Of a stretch of 64,000 bases of DNA, positions 8,303 through 17,847 are shown one piece after another (within the stretch, counting starts at the first letter, position 1; the number at the start of each line of letters is the position of its first letter). Below the pieces are notes generated by a model. The model worked only from the letters and a program-made list of their open reading frames with translations, searched no databases and was not told where the DNA came from. Source of the DNA: CAIKOD01 sp035505975 (GTDB lineage: Archaea > Halobacteriota > Methanomicrobia > Methanomicrobiales > Methanospirillaceae); the NCBI GenBank assembly GCA_035505975.1, contig DATJQJ010000031.1, positions 1-64,000 of the forward strand, given 5' to 3'. The position numbers and the translations under genes were made by a program.

Positions 8303-9544
8303 TTACTTCCTGCGCCGTATGCGCACGGATTCGGCATGGGCGGAAAGTCCCTCGGCTTCTGCGATCGTTTCGACAATGTCTCCGAAGGTCTCGAGCCCCT
8401 GCCTGTCGATCATCTCGACCGATGCGGTCTTGCAGAAATGGTTGACATCGAGTCCCGAGTACAGTTTTGCAAAGCCTGCGGTCGGCAGTACGTGATTTGT
8501 GCCGACTGCGTAATCCCCTCCCGCCACTGCGGAGAACCTGCCGACAAAGATCGCACCGGCATTTTCCACCCTCGTGACCAGCGAGAGAGAATCGGCTGTC
8601 TGTATCGAGAGGTGTTCGGGAGCGACCCGGTCTGATACGTCAATTGCCTCATCGATGTCCCGGACCACGACATAGCCTGAATTATTGAGAGACTTTTCAA
8701 TAATCTCCCGCCGTGGTGCCTTCAAAGTCATCGAAGCGACTTCGCGGCCGACACGTCCTGCAAGGCCCCTGTCAGTCGTTATAAGGAGACAGGCCGCGTC
8801 AGGGTCGTGTTCGGCCTGGGCAAGAATATCGGAGGCGACGATCTCTGCATCGGCAGTCCCATCGGCGATGATCGCTACCTCGCTCGGTCCTGCCGGGAAA
8901 TCAATTTCCACCTGTTCCCGGAGCGCCATCTTGGCCATGGTGACATATACGTTGCCTGGTCCGACAATTTTCTGTACAGGACGGACCGTTTCGGTTCCGA
9001 GAGCCATTGCCGCGACTGCCTGTGCCCCTCCGGCATTGTATATCTCGGTAATACCGGCGATATCGAGCGCGACGAGAGTCAGTGGTTTTATCGGAGGCGG
9101 GGAACACGCGCAGATCTCCCTGACACCGGCGACCCGTGCCGGAATGGCGCACATGAGGGCAGTTGACGGGTAAGCAGCCCTTCCTCCGGGAACATAGATG
9201 CCGACCCTGCGCAGGGGGGTAGTCTTTACGCCGAGGAGGACCCCGGGCCCCATAGTCTCGAGCCAGAGGTCCCGCGGACGCTGGAGTTTATGGAATCGTT
9301 CGATCCGTTCCGATGCTTCCTCAAGCCTCCTGATGATAACCGGGTCCACCGCATCGTACGCCGATTGAATCTCGCGTTCACCGACGGTCACCTCCTCCAG
9401 GACGACATGCCGGGACATCGCCTTCAGGGCTGCATCTCCTTCGTTCCGCACCCGTTCGATGATCGCGACGACCTCTGCCCTGACGTCTAAAAGACTCGAT
9501 CTCCTGCCGGTAATCCAGGCATCGACAGTGACTTCCTTCCACAT
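8303..9544 (-). CDS. hisD: Histidinol dehydrogenase
   Basis: A 413-residue HisD, which oxidises L-histidinol to histidine using two NAD+ in the last step of histidine synthesis. Family signatures include PLRRVGIYVPGGRAAYPS, the zinc-site region FPAGPSE, the segment ILAQAEHDPDA with zinc ligands, PEHLSI and GDYAVGTNHVLPT. I chose ATG at 9544 because the 18 residues upstream do not match the family. It is a lone his gene, divergent from the stomatin-like gene, with 120 bp between them for both promoters. Confidence 0.96.
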   Translation of the reverse strand: MWKEVTVDAWITGRRSSLLDVRAEVVAIIERVRNEGDAALKAMSRHVVLEEVTVGEREIQSAYDAVDPVIIRRLEEASERIERFHKLQRPRDLWLETMGPGVLLGVKTTPLRRVGIYVPGGRAAYPSTALMCAIPARVAGVREICACSPPPIKPLTLVALDIAGITEIYNAGGAQAVAAMALGTETVRPVQKIVGPGNVYVTMAKMALREQVEIDFPAGPSEVAIIADGTADAEIVASDILAQAEHDPDAACLLITTDRGLAGRVGREVASMTLKAPRREIIEKSLNNSGYVVVRDIDEAIDVSDRVAPEHLSIQTADSLSLVTRVENAGAIFVGRFSAVAGGDYAVGTNHVLPTAGFAKLYSGLDVNHFCKTASVEMIDRQGLETFGDIVETIAEAEGLSAHAESVRIRRRK

Positions 9545-9664
9545 AGTGGGAAAAGCTTCAGCGGAATGCCCATTTAATGCTTTGGGAGCAGGAACCAATC
9601 TCGTGCGTTACCTTTTTCTGGTCCGGAACGATACCAGAACTCTGAACTCCGGAGAGAAGGAAAC

Positions 9665-10486
9665 ATGGATATTCTGACATCGTTTGGCATTATTCTCGCC
9701 ATCGTGATCATCATTGTGCTGCTCGCGATGAGTATCAGGATCGTAAAACAATGGGAACGGATCGTGGTATTATTCCTGGGAAGATTCACGGGAATCAGGG
9801 GGCCGGGGCTCGTGCTGCTCGTACCGATCCTTAACACGGTGCCGTACATCATCGACCTGCGCGTGATTACCTCGCCGTTCAATGCAGAGCAGACCCTTAC
9901 GAAGGATACCGTGCCGGTGAATGTCGATGCCGTGCTCTTCTGGCAGGTGAACGACGTTAAAAAAGCGGCACTCGAAGTGAGAGACTACCGTGAATCGGTC
10001 CTGCTCGCCTCGCAGACCGCACTTCGGGACGTCATCGGGAAAACCATGCTTGCCGATATGTTGGCGGGACGGGAGATTATCGACGCAGAGCTCCAGAAAA
10101 TCATCCAGAACCGGATAAACGGGTGGGGGATCACGGTACTCTCAGTGGAGATCAGGGATGTCGTCATCCCCACCGAACTCGAGAATGCCATGTCAATGCA
10201 GGCCCAGGCAGAACGGGAAAGGCAGGCGAGGGTCATCCTCGGTGACTCGGAGCGCCAGATTGCAAAGAGTTTCGAGGATGCAGCCGTGACATACCGGGAC
10301 AATCCGACCGCTCTGCATCTCAGGGGCATGAACATGCTCTACGAAGGACTAAAAACAAATAATTCAGTCCTGATCCTTGTGCCGTCGTCTGCCCTGAATT
10401 CGATGAACCTGGGAGATACCACAGGCATCATCGCGCTCTCCCAAAACCTTAAAAAAGAGAAGGAACAAGTCGATAAATCTCATTGA
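9665..10486 (+). CDS. Stomatin-like SPFH/Band 7 membrane protein (slipin)
   Basis: A 273-residue slipin. There is an N-terminal hairpin or single membrane helix (about residues 5-25, IILAIVIIIVLLAM), then the SPFH domain with the signatures IVKQWERIVVLFLGRF, GPGLVLLVPIL and VPVNVDAVLFWQV. A coiled-coil helix rich in Glu, Arg and Ala follows (AQAERERQARVILGDSE). Slipins assemble rings on the membrane and often pair with a NfeD protease, but no NfeD gene is adjacent here. A T-rich tract just after the stop (10491-10500) fits a transcription terminator. Confidence 0.92.
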   Translation: MDILTSFGIILAIVIIIVLLAMSIRIVKQWERIVVLFLGRFTGIRGPGLVLLVPILNTVPYIIDLRVITSPFNAEQTLTKDTVPVNVDAVLFWQVNDVKKAALEVRDYRESVLLASQTALRDVIGKTMLADMLAGREIIDAELQKIIQNRINGWGITVLSVEIRDVVIPTELENAMSMQAQAERERQARVILGDSERQIAKSFEDAAVTYRDNPTALHLRGMNMLYEGLKTNNSVLILVPSSALNSMNLGDTTGIIALSQNLKKEKEQVDKSH

Positions 10487-10490
10487 CACC

Positions 10491-10500
10491 TTTTTTATTT
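10491..10500 (+). terminator. Oligo-T terminator after the stomatin-like gene
   Basis: TTTTTTATTT begins 5 bp after the stop codon, a typical archaeal U-rich termination signal. Confidence 0.5.
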
Positions 10501-10684
10501 CAGGTTCGCATGGCCTGATCTCCAGGACAGTGAGCCCGCACTCGCCTGCAGAACAGATACGGGCCCTGGAATCGTGATGATCTCCTGTTCAGGATGCTGT
10601 TCACGAAACGACGCGGACGTCCGGTGACCGGCCGGCTGGACAGGTCAGGTCAGAAAAGCCAATGAAACCGGGTAAATCTGTCGT

Positions 10685-11155
10685 CTATTCATGGTCCTTC
10701 TGCTCGAGGACCGTCATTCTCGGGAAAAAATTGAACTTCCGATAGAACGCAAAAGCTTCCTCGTTTCCGTCGGCAATCGACACCCGGTATTTTTGAGAGC
10801 CTGATCCCTCGAGCCATGCCAGGGCCATGGCAACGAGGTTCCCTCCCACACCCATGCCACGGTACCCCTTTGTTACGAAAACAGATTCGATCACCCCGAT
10901 ATGTTCCGAAGAGAGCGAACTCACGAGATCCCCGACAATCCGGCCTTCTCCACTGTCGGATGCGAGGATCAGCCTGACGAGCCCCCCTGTTGCAAGCTTT
11001 TCAAAATACTCCTTCCTTGTATTGAACGTCGTGTGATCGTAATATTCACTGAATACCCCGACCCTGTCGCGGTGATAGGTATTCAGTTCGGTCCATAGAT
11101 CACAGATCAGGCCAATCTCACCGATGCCGGTGACACGGCATTCTATCTGGGCCAT
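10685..11155 (-). CDS. GNAT-family N-acetyltransferase
   Basis: A 156-residue GNAT protein. The acetyl-CoA site appears as VIESVFVTKGYRGMGVGGNLV (the R/Q-x-x-G-x-G/A pattern), followed by MALAWLEGSG and the C-terminal FYRKFNFFPR strand. The beta-strand order matches the Acetyltransf_1 fold. The acceptor substrate is unknown. It is a single gene, transcribed away from the V4R gene's 3' end. Confidence 0.88.
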   Translation of the reverse strand: MAQIECRVTGIGEIGLICDLWTELNTYHRDRVGVFSEYYDHTTFNTRKEYFEKLATGGLVRLILASDSGEGRIVGDLVSSLSSEHIGVIESVFVTKGYRGMGVGGNLVAMALAWLEGSGSQKYRVSIADGNEEAFAFYRKFNFFPRMTVLEQKDHE

Positions 11156-11362
11156 TCGTACGGTACTGGTACGTTATGTTAAGAAAAAAAGCTGCGACCG
11201 GCGACATCTTACCGGATAGTCGGACAACCCGTGGCGAGGGAACGGGGTGAGTGGGTGAGATCCCTCCCGGCGACGTGTCGCCTTGAGATGAATGATGAAT
11301 TCAACAGAATTTAAAAAATTGAAGAATCAGACACAACTGTAAAAAAAACCGGCCGCGCCTTA

Positions 11363-12499
11363 TCATCCTGCCTTTTCCTGTCTGTTGGTAATGGTGAATA
11401 CACAGTGCTCGTCGCCTTTCGAACGGCATTTTATCTCTTTCCCCTGCACCTTAATCCCGAACGACCCCTCGATAATGCCTGCGAGCAGGCCTGCGGTGCA
11501 GAAGCAGACGAGCTTCCCGGTCTTCCCGAAGGCCTCTGATTCTGCCGTGTAATCAAGGGTAATGGTCTTGGTTTTTGTCGGCTCGTCCCATTCGCTCTTG
11601 ATGATCTTGAACCATCCCATTTGTGAATAAAAGGCGAATGCCATGTCTGACAACGTCGATGGGTTCGTAATGCCCATGGTCTTATAATGCCCGACGTTCT
11701 CCTTGCCGATCTCCATGTATGCCCGGTAATTGATACCGCTCGCGGGCATTTCCCCCATGGTTTTCGTAAGCGAGGCCATCATCGAGGTGAAGAGAAACCG
11801 CGGCATGATAACCACGGGGTCGTCGATCAGCTTCATCTGCCCTTTCAGGGGTTTGTGATCGATATATTCGGTAATGGCAGAGTCGCCCTTCGCAATCGCC
11901 TCCGCCTTCCATTTCCAGCTGGCTTCCCGCTTGTCGGCGATGAATTCACAGTATTCGTCGCCGTTTGCATGGCATTTTGTCTCGAGGCAGAACCAGTTCT
12001 TTCCGGTGGCTGCGGTAAGGACACCCTCGATCCACCCGCGGTGTATCCCGCAAACGGGGATCTTCCAGTCCTTCATGACGAGCGATTCGAAGGTGTGGGG
12101 CGTCCGGAGAATGATCCTCGAATCACTTGATTCGACGAGCTCCATCGGGGCACCCCACCCCTGCTGATGCTGGAGCCGGAACACCAGCATGAGGAATTCG
12201 GCCGGTTTCAGTTCCATGCCCAGACTTTTTAAGAGCTTGTTGAGGCCGATGGACCCGAGACCTACGGAATGGAAGAGGTTTTTTACCGCCATCACCGCGA
12301 GCTTGCGGTCGAGGTTCGTCTCGTACATCTCGTAGATTGCCTTTACGAGATAGTTCGGGTTGCTCGCTGTTTTGACCCCGAACACCGAGTATGAACCGGC
12401 GGCAGGGTCAAGTTCGATATAAGACGAGATATTTTTTTCACCCTTGATCAATGCCTCGAAATCTTCACGCCCGATCTTTTTTTGTTCCATTGTACTCAC
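11363..12499 (-). CDS. Two-V4R-domain small-molecule sensor protein
   Basis: A 378-residue cytoplasmic protein with two V4R (4-vinyl reductase) domains. Each ends in the Cys motif of the family: KCHANGDEYCEF near residue 190 and KCRSKGDEHCVF near residue 365. V4R domains bind small hydrophobic ligands and are used as sensors. No DNA-binding or catalytic domain is visible, so it may act as a receptor or carrier. The GTG at 12499 or the ATG at 12490 could be the start. A strong TATA box lies only 30-40 bp upstream, so the mRNA is nearly leaderless. It is monocistronic and flanked by AT-rich DNA. Confidence 0.85.
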   Translation of the reverse strand: MSTMEQKKIGREDFEALIKGEKNISSYIELDPAAGSYSVFGVKTASNPNYLVKAIYEMYETNLDRKLAVMAVKNLFHSVGLGSIGLNKLLKSLGMELKPAEFLMLVFRLQHQQGWGAPMELVESSDSRIILRTPHTFESLVMKDWKIPVCGIHRGWIEGVLTAATGKNWFCLETKCHANGDEYCEFIADKREASWKWKAEAIAKGDSAITEYIDHKPLKGQMKLIDDPVVIMPRFLFTSMMASLTKTMGEMPASGINYRAYMEIGKENVGHYKTMGITNPSTLSDMAFAFYSQMGWFKIIKSEWDEPTKTKTITLDYTAESEAFGKTGKLVCFCTAGLLAGIIEGSFGIKVQGKEIKCRSKGDEHCVFTITNRQEKAG

Positions 12500-12510
12500 A
12501 TCACAATATA

Positions 12511-12537
12511 GGTATATAAAATAGGTTGTATATAAGT
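12511..12537 (-). promoter_or_regulatory. TATA-box promoter of the V4R gene
   Basis: On the minus strand the sequence reads CTTATATACAACC followed by TTTATATACC. The first box sits about 30-38 bp upstream of the GTG start, giving a leader of at most about 10-15 nt. This fits archaeal promoters and near-leaderless translation. Confidence 0.6.
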
Positions 12538-13064
12538 CTCAACCGACAGTATTAGTTATTATATTCACGGGAATAAGAGGAAAATAGCGATATATCAGAG
12601 TTATTTTTTGCCTTCATTTTAAACACAATTAACTGCATTAGTTACCGTTATCTCTGTCATAACCCTAAATAGGGCAGGAAGATGGTGCGCGGGTAATTGG
12701 GAGCCGGACCGAGTCCTGTTGAGACTATGGCCCTACTGTACCGATATCCATGACACCGGCTAACCGCGCTCTCGATTACAAAACCGGCCCTGTCGATGAC
12801 TATCAGTGATTATTTCTTTTTCCTGTAAGAATTCTTCAAAAATCTGTCTCAACCATCCGCACTTCTTTTGATGAGATTTTAATATATACGTATATATAAT
12901 TATTAATCTAATAAATATTTGTCCAGCAAAATTTTTGGTCTCCTGAATCGATGTAAACTACCCGGGAAATGCTGGCATGAGCCTTAATCCAAGGAAATAA
13001 CGGAAAAAACCGATAGCGGGTACATCACAAGAAACTTTAATATCGATCCAACGTAGTAGAAACT
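12538..13064. other. AT-rich spacer between the V4R and PKD genes
   Basis: No gene is visible. It contains runs of alternating T and A (around 12885-12920) and a likely TATA element (CTTTAATATC, about 13033-13042) shortly before the PKD lipoprotein start at 13065. Confidence 0.5.
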
Positions 13065-13874
13065 ATGAAAAATCTGGGTTTTAGTCTGCTATTGATTGTA
13101 TTTCTCGTTATCCTACTCGTGGGATGCGTAAATCAGCCCTCGACATCTGTACCGGCACGTACTACAACCGCAACAGCCATCCCAACAACAATTCCGATAT
13201 CCCAACCGGCCTGCCTGGCCTGTAATGAGACACTCATGGCACCATCGATGGCACCCGGCGTAATACAGGCAACTGGAACAGCAGCTCACCCTGATCAGGA
13301 ACCGATTGCTGATTTCACCGCCAATCAAACGTCCGGAAGAGTTCCATTTCCGGTAAAATTTTTTGATATTTCCTCCCTGGGCCCCACAAACTGGTCCTGG
13401 GATTTCGGTGACGGGAATTTTTCAAATGAAACGAACCCGGTCCATGTATACCTCACTCCCGGAACATATCAGGTGAAGTTAATCGCATCGAACGGAGCTG
13501 GAAGTAATATGGTCAGGAAGAGCTATTATATTACGGCCATGCCGGAATTCCAAGCCCCGTTTGCAGGATTTGGTATAAAACCGCAGGAAATGCTTTCCGA
13601 TACGATCCAGTTCACAGACCAGTCGGGCGGCCCTGCAAAGAACTGGTCATGGAATTTCGGCGATGGTGGGACTTCAAACATCCAGAATCCAATCCATTCC
13701 TTCTCAGGCCCCGGGAATTATATGGTGACCTTAACTGTCTCAAACCCGGTAGGCAGCAGTACGATCACGCATGAGTTCCTGTTAGGTGGAGCACCTGGGA
13801 CACAACCCTCGTCTGCCAATACTCCAGGTAGTACGTACCCGAACGGAGACATATCCTACCAGCAGAACTGGTGA
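13065..13874 (+). CDS. Lipoprotein with two PKD domains
   Basis: A 269-residue exported protein. The signal peptide ends in a lipobox, LLVGC at residues 18-22, so Cys22 is the likely lipid anchor. A Thr/Pro-rich linker follows, then two PKD domains at about residues 83-155 (core NWSWDFGDGNFSNETNPVH) and 165-240 (core NWSWNFGDGGTSNIQNPIH). PKD domains are Ig-like modules of archaeal surface proteins. No catalytic domain is present, so an S-layer-associated or adhesive role is inferred. A T6 tract right after the stop (13882-13887) may end transcription. Confidence 0.9.
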   Translation: MKNLGFSLLLIVFLVILLVGCVNQPSTSVPARTTTATAIPTTIPISQPACLACNETLMAPSMAPGVIQATGTAAHPDQEPIADFTANQTSGRVPFPVKFFDISSLGPTNWSWDFGDGNFSNETNPVHVYLTPGTYQVKLIASNGAGSNMVRKSYYITAMPEFQAPFAGFGIKPQEMLSDTIQFTDQSGGPAKNWSWNFGDGGTSNIQNPIHSFSGPGNYMVTLTVSNPVGSSTITHEFLLGGAPGTQPSSANTPGSTYPNGDISYQQNW

Positions 13875-13887
13875 TTCCCTCTTTTTT

Positions 13888-14293
13888 ACTTTTCCTAAAA
13901 CCCCAGTCTGGATTCATTTTTTCTATTTTCATTGTGGATAATCCCGTTAACTGGGATATCGTTCGATCTACCTTTACTACACACTCCCGCCGGATAGTTT
14001 ATGATCTCTTTCGTACATCGAGTATTCCCTGGCGCTTCCCGTGATCCGTTGCTACACAACCATCTGCAGTGATGAGCAAATCAAGGAGCAGTGATAAAAC
14101 AAGAAAATACTATTTTTAAGGTTTTTTAGTTGAAATTCCTCTGCTTCAGGCCGTTTTACTTTTATGCAGGCGAAGTGACAAGATTACCTTTGGATCCGAT
14201 TAATATCATTTCATTATCCTTAATTCTTCAAAAGCAACCAATATAATTATATTTGAAAACGTTGAATTCTGTTTGTTTAACAAGGTACTGATC
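13888..14293. other. AT-rich spacer before the PEGA/FAS1 gene
   Basis: About 400 bp with no gene. The last 80 bp are very AT-rich (ATATAATTATATTTG) and should carry the promoter of the downstream surface-protein gene. Confidence 0.5.
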
Positions 14294-14953
14294 ATGGCAC
14301 AAAACGCTGGTCATTCATTGTACAGGGTCGTAATCATCGGCATCTGTACCGTACTGCTCCTTGCAGCTGCAGTATCTGCCGCCGGGACTTCAGGTCTGAT
14401 AATTGTCAAACCTATCAAAACTTCGCCGTTGCTCGGTAATATCCAGGTAAATTCCGTCCCTACCGGGTCGACAGCAATCCTCGACGGCGGGAAGAAGGGG
14501 GCTACCCCGGTGTTGTTCTCGAATGTTCTTGCCGGTTCCCATACCGTCCAGGTCAGCCAGACCGGATACAAGGATTTCCAGACCGGAGTCCAGGTGATCG
14601 GCGGTAAGACATCGGTAGTGAATGCCACCCTGAAATCGAAACCCGATATATACGATACCCTGCTCACCGATGGTCGTTTCAACACGCTGGTCAGGGCACT
14701 GCAACTTACGAAACTCAATACAACGCTCCAGTCGGGAGGTCCGTACACTGTCTTTGCACCCACCGATGCCGCATTCAATAAACTCCCGTCATCAAAGCTC
14801 AACGCGCTCATGAACAATCCTGCAACACTGAAGAAAGTCCTGCAATACAACATCGTTTCGGGAAATTCTGCCGCCACTGCTGATATCAGGTGCAGTAATG
14901 GAATAATTCACATTACGAGCACAGTCCAGATACCCCCCGGAACGTCCTTATAA
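14294..14953 (+). CDS. PEGA plus shortened fasciclin (FAS1) surface protein
   Basis: A 219-residue exported protein with signal peptide (VVIIGICTVLLLAAAVSAAG). A PEGA domain covers about residues 45-110 (starting GNIQVNSVPTGSTAILDG). It is fused to a fasciclin domain beginning DTLLTDGRFNTLVRALQLT with the FAS1 box YTVFAPTDAAFNKLP. The domain then jumps from LKKVLQYNIVSG directly to ADIRCSNGIIHI, so about 35 residues normally between these blocks are missing. FAS1 domains mediate adhesion. The ATG at 14294 is preferred over an upstream TTG. Confidence 0.85.
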   Translation: MAQNAGHSLYRVVIIGICTVLLLAAAVSAAGTSGLIIVKPIKTSPLLGNIQVNSVPTGSTAILDGGKKGATPVLFSNVLAGSHTVQVSQTGYKDFQTGVQVIGGKTSVVNATLKSKPDIYDTLLTDGRFNTLVRALQLTKLNTTLQSGGPYTVFAPTDAAFNKLPSSKLNALMNNPATLKKVLQYNIVSGNSAATADIRCSNGIIHITSTVQIPPGTSL

Positions 14954-15330
14954 ATCCCATACCAGGATGAAAGCCGGACCGGCAAGCCCCGGACCGGCCC
15001 CGGACTTTTTTTACCGTTTCACAGGACCCGATGCAAAAAGCGTTATTCTGATCGAGGGATACTATTCCGGGCCCACCGATCGGGCCCCGGAGTCAGGGAA
15101 TAGTTGCGGGATCCTGAAGCGATCTGCCGGTCCCCTGATGACCAGGCCATCCGTAACATTTCCGTAACTTCTCGTCGGTTCAAATCAGCCATCATGCCGG
15201 CAGCCTGACATCAGTGCTATTGTCAGAGTATGCCAGGGGAAAATTATCGTATCGATGCCGGAAATTATGGGAACCGGGCTTTCAAAAGATTTTCTTGACC
15301 CGGGGCCCGGGGCGGTCCGGACATGCAGGG
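14954..15330. other. Spacer with no recognised gene
   Basis: Open frames here on both strands show no protein-like features. It holds the 3' ends of two convergent transcripts. Confidence 0.4.
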
Positions 15331-15660
15331 TCATGCAAGGTTTTGGACCGCTTCGTCGCAGGAGCCGAATATCCGGAATATCTGGGTAAACCCGGCGATT
15401 TCGAAGACATTTCTTACCTGGGGCTTTAGCGAGCAGATGGCTAATTTTCCCCCTGACCTGGTCATCATTTTCGCATTGGAAAGGAGGATGCGGAGACCAG
15501 TGCTGTTGATATAATCCACCGATGAGAAGTCGCACACGATCTTCTTCCCGCCTTTTTCCATGATACCTTTCAGGGCGGTATCGACCTCAGATGCAGCGTC
15601 AGAATCGAATTTCCTCATAAGAGTTACCACCGTCACGCCATTCACCGCCTTCGTATCCAT
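15331..15660 (-). CDS. STAS-domain protein (anti-sigma-factor-antagonist-like)
   Basis: A 109-residue single STAS domain. The core reads VTVVTLMRKFDSDAA, then IVCDFSSVDYINSTGLRIL, where the Ser/Thr of INSTG is the usual phosphorylation site. Stand-alone STAS proteins act in phosphorylation-controlled partner switching. Archaea lack bacterial sigma factors, so the partner must be something else. ATG at 15660 gives normal family length; an ATG at 15729 would add 23 residues. It is divergent from a small membrane protein gene. No RsbW-like kinase is adjacent. Confidence 0.85.
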   Translation of the reverse strand: MDTKAVNGVTVVTLMRKFDSDAASEVDTALKGIMEKGGKKIVCDFSSVDYINSTGLRILLSNAKMMTRSGGKLAICSLKPQVRNVFEIAGFTQIFRIFGSCDEAVQNLA

Positions 15661-15805
15661 TGGATAATACCCATTTACGATGTAGAGCATCCTATCCCAT
15701 GAATCTATCTTCATTTTACAATCCGTCATGAAACGGATTTGGTTCAGATGAATTTTTCCCTGATCCCGCCTCCAGTTGTAGTATCCAAGTGTTGGTGAGT
15801 CGGGA

Positions 15806-16147
15806 ATGGCATTTCAGTGGGACCCGGTCATATTCGTAAACCTCGTGCTGTGCATCGTGATCGTCCTGTTAGGGCTTATAATTTACCGGAAAAGCAGGGA
15901 GAGACTGCCGCTTTATATTGCAATGGCCTTCGGCCTTTTCGGCATATCGCATGCCGCAACCCTGGCCGGGTTTGCGCCGCTGCTCACCGTTCCGCTTATC
16001 ATCATCAGGGCTCTTGCATACCTGCTCGTAATATACGCCCTGTTCTCCCACCTCAGATCTTCCGTGATGCAGAAGGAGGCGAGAAGGGCATGGGTAGAAT
16101 TTTTTAAAGAAGATTCAGGCGCAGAAGAGCCGTATCAGGAAAATTAA
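15806..16147 (+). CDS. Small membrane protein, three predicted helices
   Basis: A 113-residue protein with hydrophobic segments at about residues 8-26, 36-55 and 58-82, then a charged cytoplasmic tail of about 30 residues rich in Glu and Arg (KEARRAWVEFFKEDSGAEE). It resembles the membrane input parts that methanogen signalling proteins carry, but here it stands alone. It is divergent from the STAS gene, with about 145 bp between starts, so it may belong to the same circuit. I do not recognise a named family. Confidence 0.6.
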   Translation: MAFQWDPVIFVNLVLCIVIVLLGLIIYRKSRERLPLYIAMAFGLFGISHAATLAGFAPLLTVPLIIIRALAYLLVIYALFSHLRSSVMQKEARRAWVEFFKEDSGAEEPYQEN

Positions 16148-16416
16148 CGTTCTCAAAAAGCAATGAGGGAGCCACAAACAAAAGCATTTCGGCCACCGGT
16201 TAATCCTCTGCGATAAAGGTCTGGAAGAACACTCGTAGGAACCCGGGGGACCCGGACATTACCGGGACGCAGGCAACAGTTGCCTTCGCGCGACTGCTTT
16301 CGCGCCTGAAAGGCCGGTTAAACAGCAATCGCATACCGGTAAACCGTAAAGGTTCAATGTTAGTCCTGCCGCTCCGCTCATATTATCAATAAACAGTATC
16401 TATTCCTGATTGAACG

Positions 16417-17847
16417 ATGGATTTCAAAAAAGAACTCTCCCTTTTTGACCTCACGAACATCGTAGTCGGATCAGTCGTAGGGGCGGACATTTATATTGCC
16501 TCTGCCATCACTGCCGGGATGGTAGGACCCTTTTCCCTTGTTCTCTGGGTAATTGCCGGAGTATTTGCCACAATTATTGCTCTCGTGTTTGCGTATTGCA
16601 GTTACTATGTCCCGAAAGTCGGAGGGCCTTTCGCATTCGTATCCGAAGCTTTCGACGATTTTTATGGTTTTCTCACCGGATGGAGCATGTGGATCGCCGA
16701 GCTGATCTCACTGCCCGTATTTGCCATCGCCTTTGTCAAGTATCTTGAATATCTCGTGCCTTTGGATCCCTATCTGGAAATTGCGGTCAAAGGCATGTTC
16801 CTGTTCACCCTGACCCTCGTCAATATTATCGGTGTGAAGTTTGCAGGAAAAGTCAACGACGTCCTTACCCTGGTAAAGATCGTGCCTCTCCTCCTGCTCG
16901 TCGGTGCGGGAACTGCCTTCCTGGTTTCCGGGCCGGCAGTATTCTCCCAAAACTATCAGCCTTTCATACCCCTCGGCCTCTCGGCCACAGGAACCGCCCT
17001 GGTGCTGATTTTCTGGGCATATGCCGGGTTTGAACTTGGCACATTGCCTGCAGGTGAAGTAGAAAATCCGAGGACAACGATTCCTAAGGCAATAATTTCC
17101 GGTATGGCAATCGTGGCGGTCTTTTACCTGGCCACGAATTTTATCGTGTACGGTTCAGTGAACTGGACCGTCCTTGCCGCATCGTCCACGCCGCTAATCC
17201 TCGTAGGCGGGATCCTCCTCGGCGGGGTCGGGGCTCTGATTATGACCGTGGGAGCGTTGTTCTCGGTTTCCGGGTCTGACGAATCGGGGATGCTTGGGAC
17301 AGGCCGGCTCTCCTATGCAATGTCGATCGATGGACTGTTCCCACAGGTGTTCTCCCGGATACACCCGCGGTACGGCACCCCGTACGTGGGCCTTGCCCTT
17401 CAGGGATTAATTGCATTTGTCCTATCGGTATATTCACCCATCACGGGGCTGATCTCGTTTGCCGTATTTAACCTTGCATTTGCATTCCTGCTCACATGCT
17501 TCGCGCTGATGGTCCTGGCCCGCGACAGCGAGACGCAGTTGATCGGGCAGAATATTCTCCCCTGGCTTGGCGTGGTGATATGCCTGTACCTCCTCTATTC
17601 GACATCATTTTTTGACAAGATAATCGGGACCAGCATCATCGTCGCCGGAATATTCATCTATATCTTCTTCTCGCCGAAACAGGACATCCACCATTTAAAG
17701 GCAATGTTTCTCTCAGAAGAGGCAATATTTTTCCGGAATATGGCCAGGAGAGAGAGGTATCTCGGAAACTTCATCCTTCTGCTGTACCGCGGGTATCAGT
17801 ACGTCAGGAAACGATTTGTTCAGGCTCGATCGGGAGCGGTCCGGTAA
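16417..17847 (+). CDS. APC-family amino-acid/polyamine permease
   Basis: A 476-residue integral membrane protein with about 12 predicted helices. The first helix carries the APC hallmark (LTNIVVGSVVGADIYIASA), with the unwound glycine segment that binds substrate. Helix 6 contains LIFWAYAGFELGTLPAGE, another APC signature. A charged tail of about 60 residues follows the last helix. Substrate specificity cannot be read from sequence. Its 3' end overlaps the convergent kinase gene by 28 bp. Confidence 0.92.
   Translation: MDFKKELSLFDLTNIVVGSVVGADIYIASAITAGMVGPFSLVLWVIAGVFATIIALVFAYCSYYVPKVGGPFAFVSEAFDDFYGFLTGWSMWIAELISLPVFAIAFVKYLEYLVPLDPYLEIAVKGMFLFTLTLVNIIGVKFAGKVNDVLTLVKIVPLLLLVGAGTAFLVSGPAVFSQNYQPFIPLGLSATGTALVLIFWAYAGFELGTLPAGEVENPRTTIPKAIISGMAIVAVFYLATNFIVYGSVNWTVLAASSTPLILVGGILLGGVGALIMTVGALFSVSGSDESGMLGTGRLSYAMSIDGLFPQVFSRIHPRYGTPYVGLALQGLIAFVLSVYSPITGLISFAVFNLAFAFLLTCFALMVLARDSETQLIGQNILPWLGVVICLYLLYSTSFFDKIIGTSIIVAGIFIYIFFSPKQDIHHLKAMFLSEEAIFFRNMARRERYLGNFILLLYRGYQYVRKRFVQARSGAVR

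Noticed and set aside
12538..13064. Possible tRNA in the AT-rich spacer
   Set aside because: No cloverleaf or T-loop consensus could be found by eye in this stretch.
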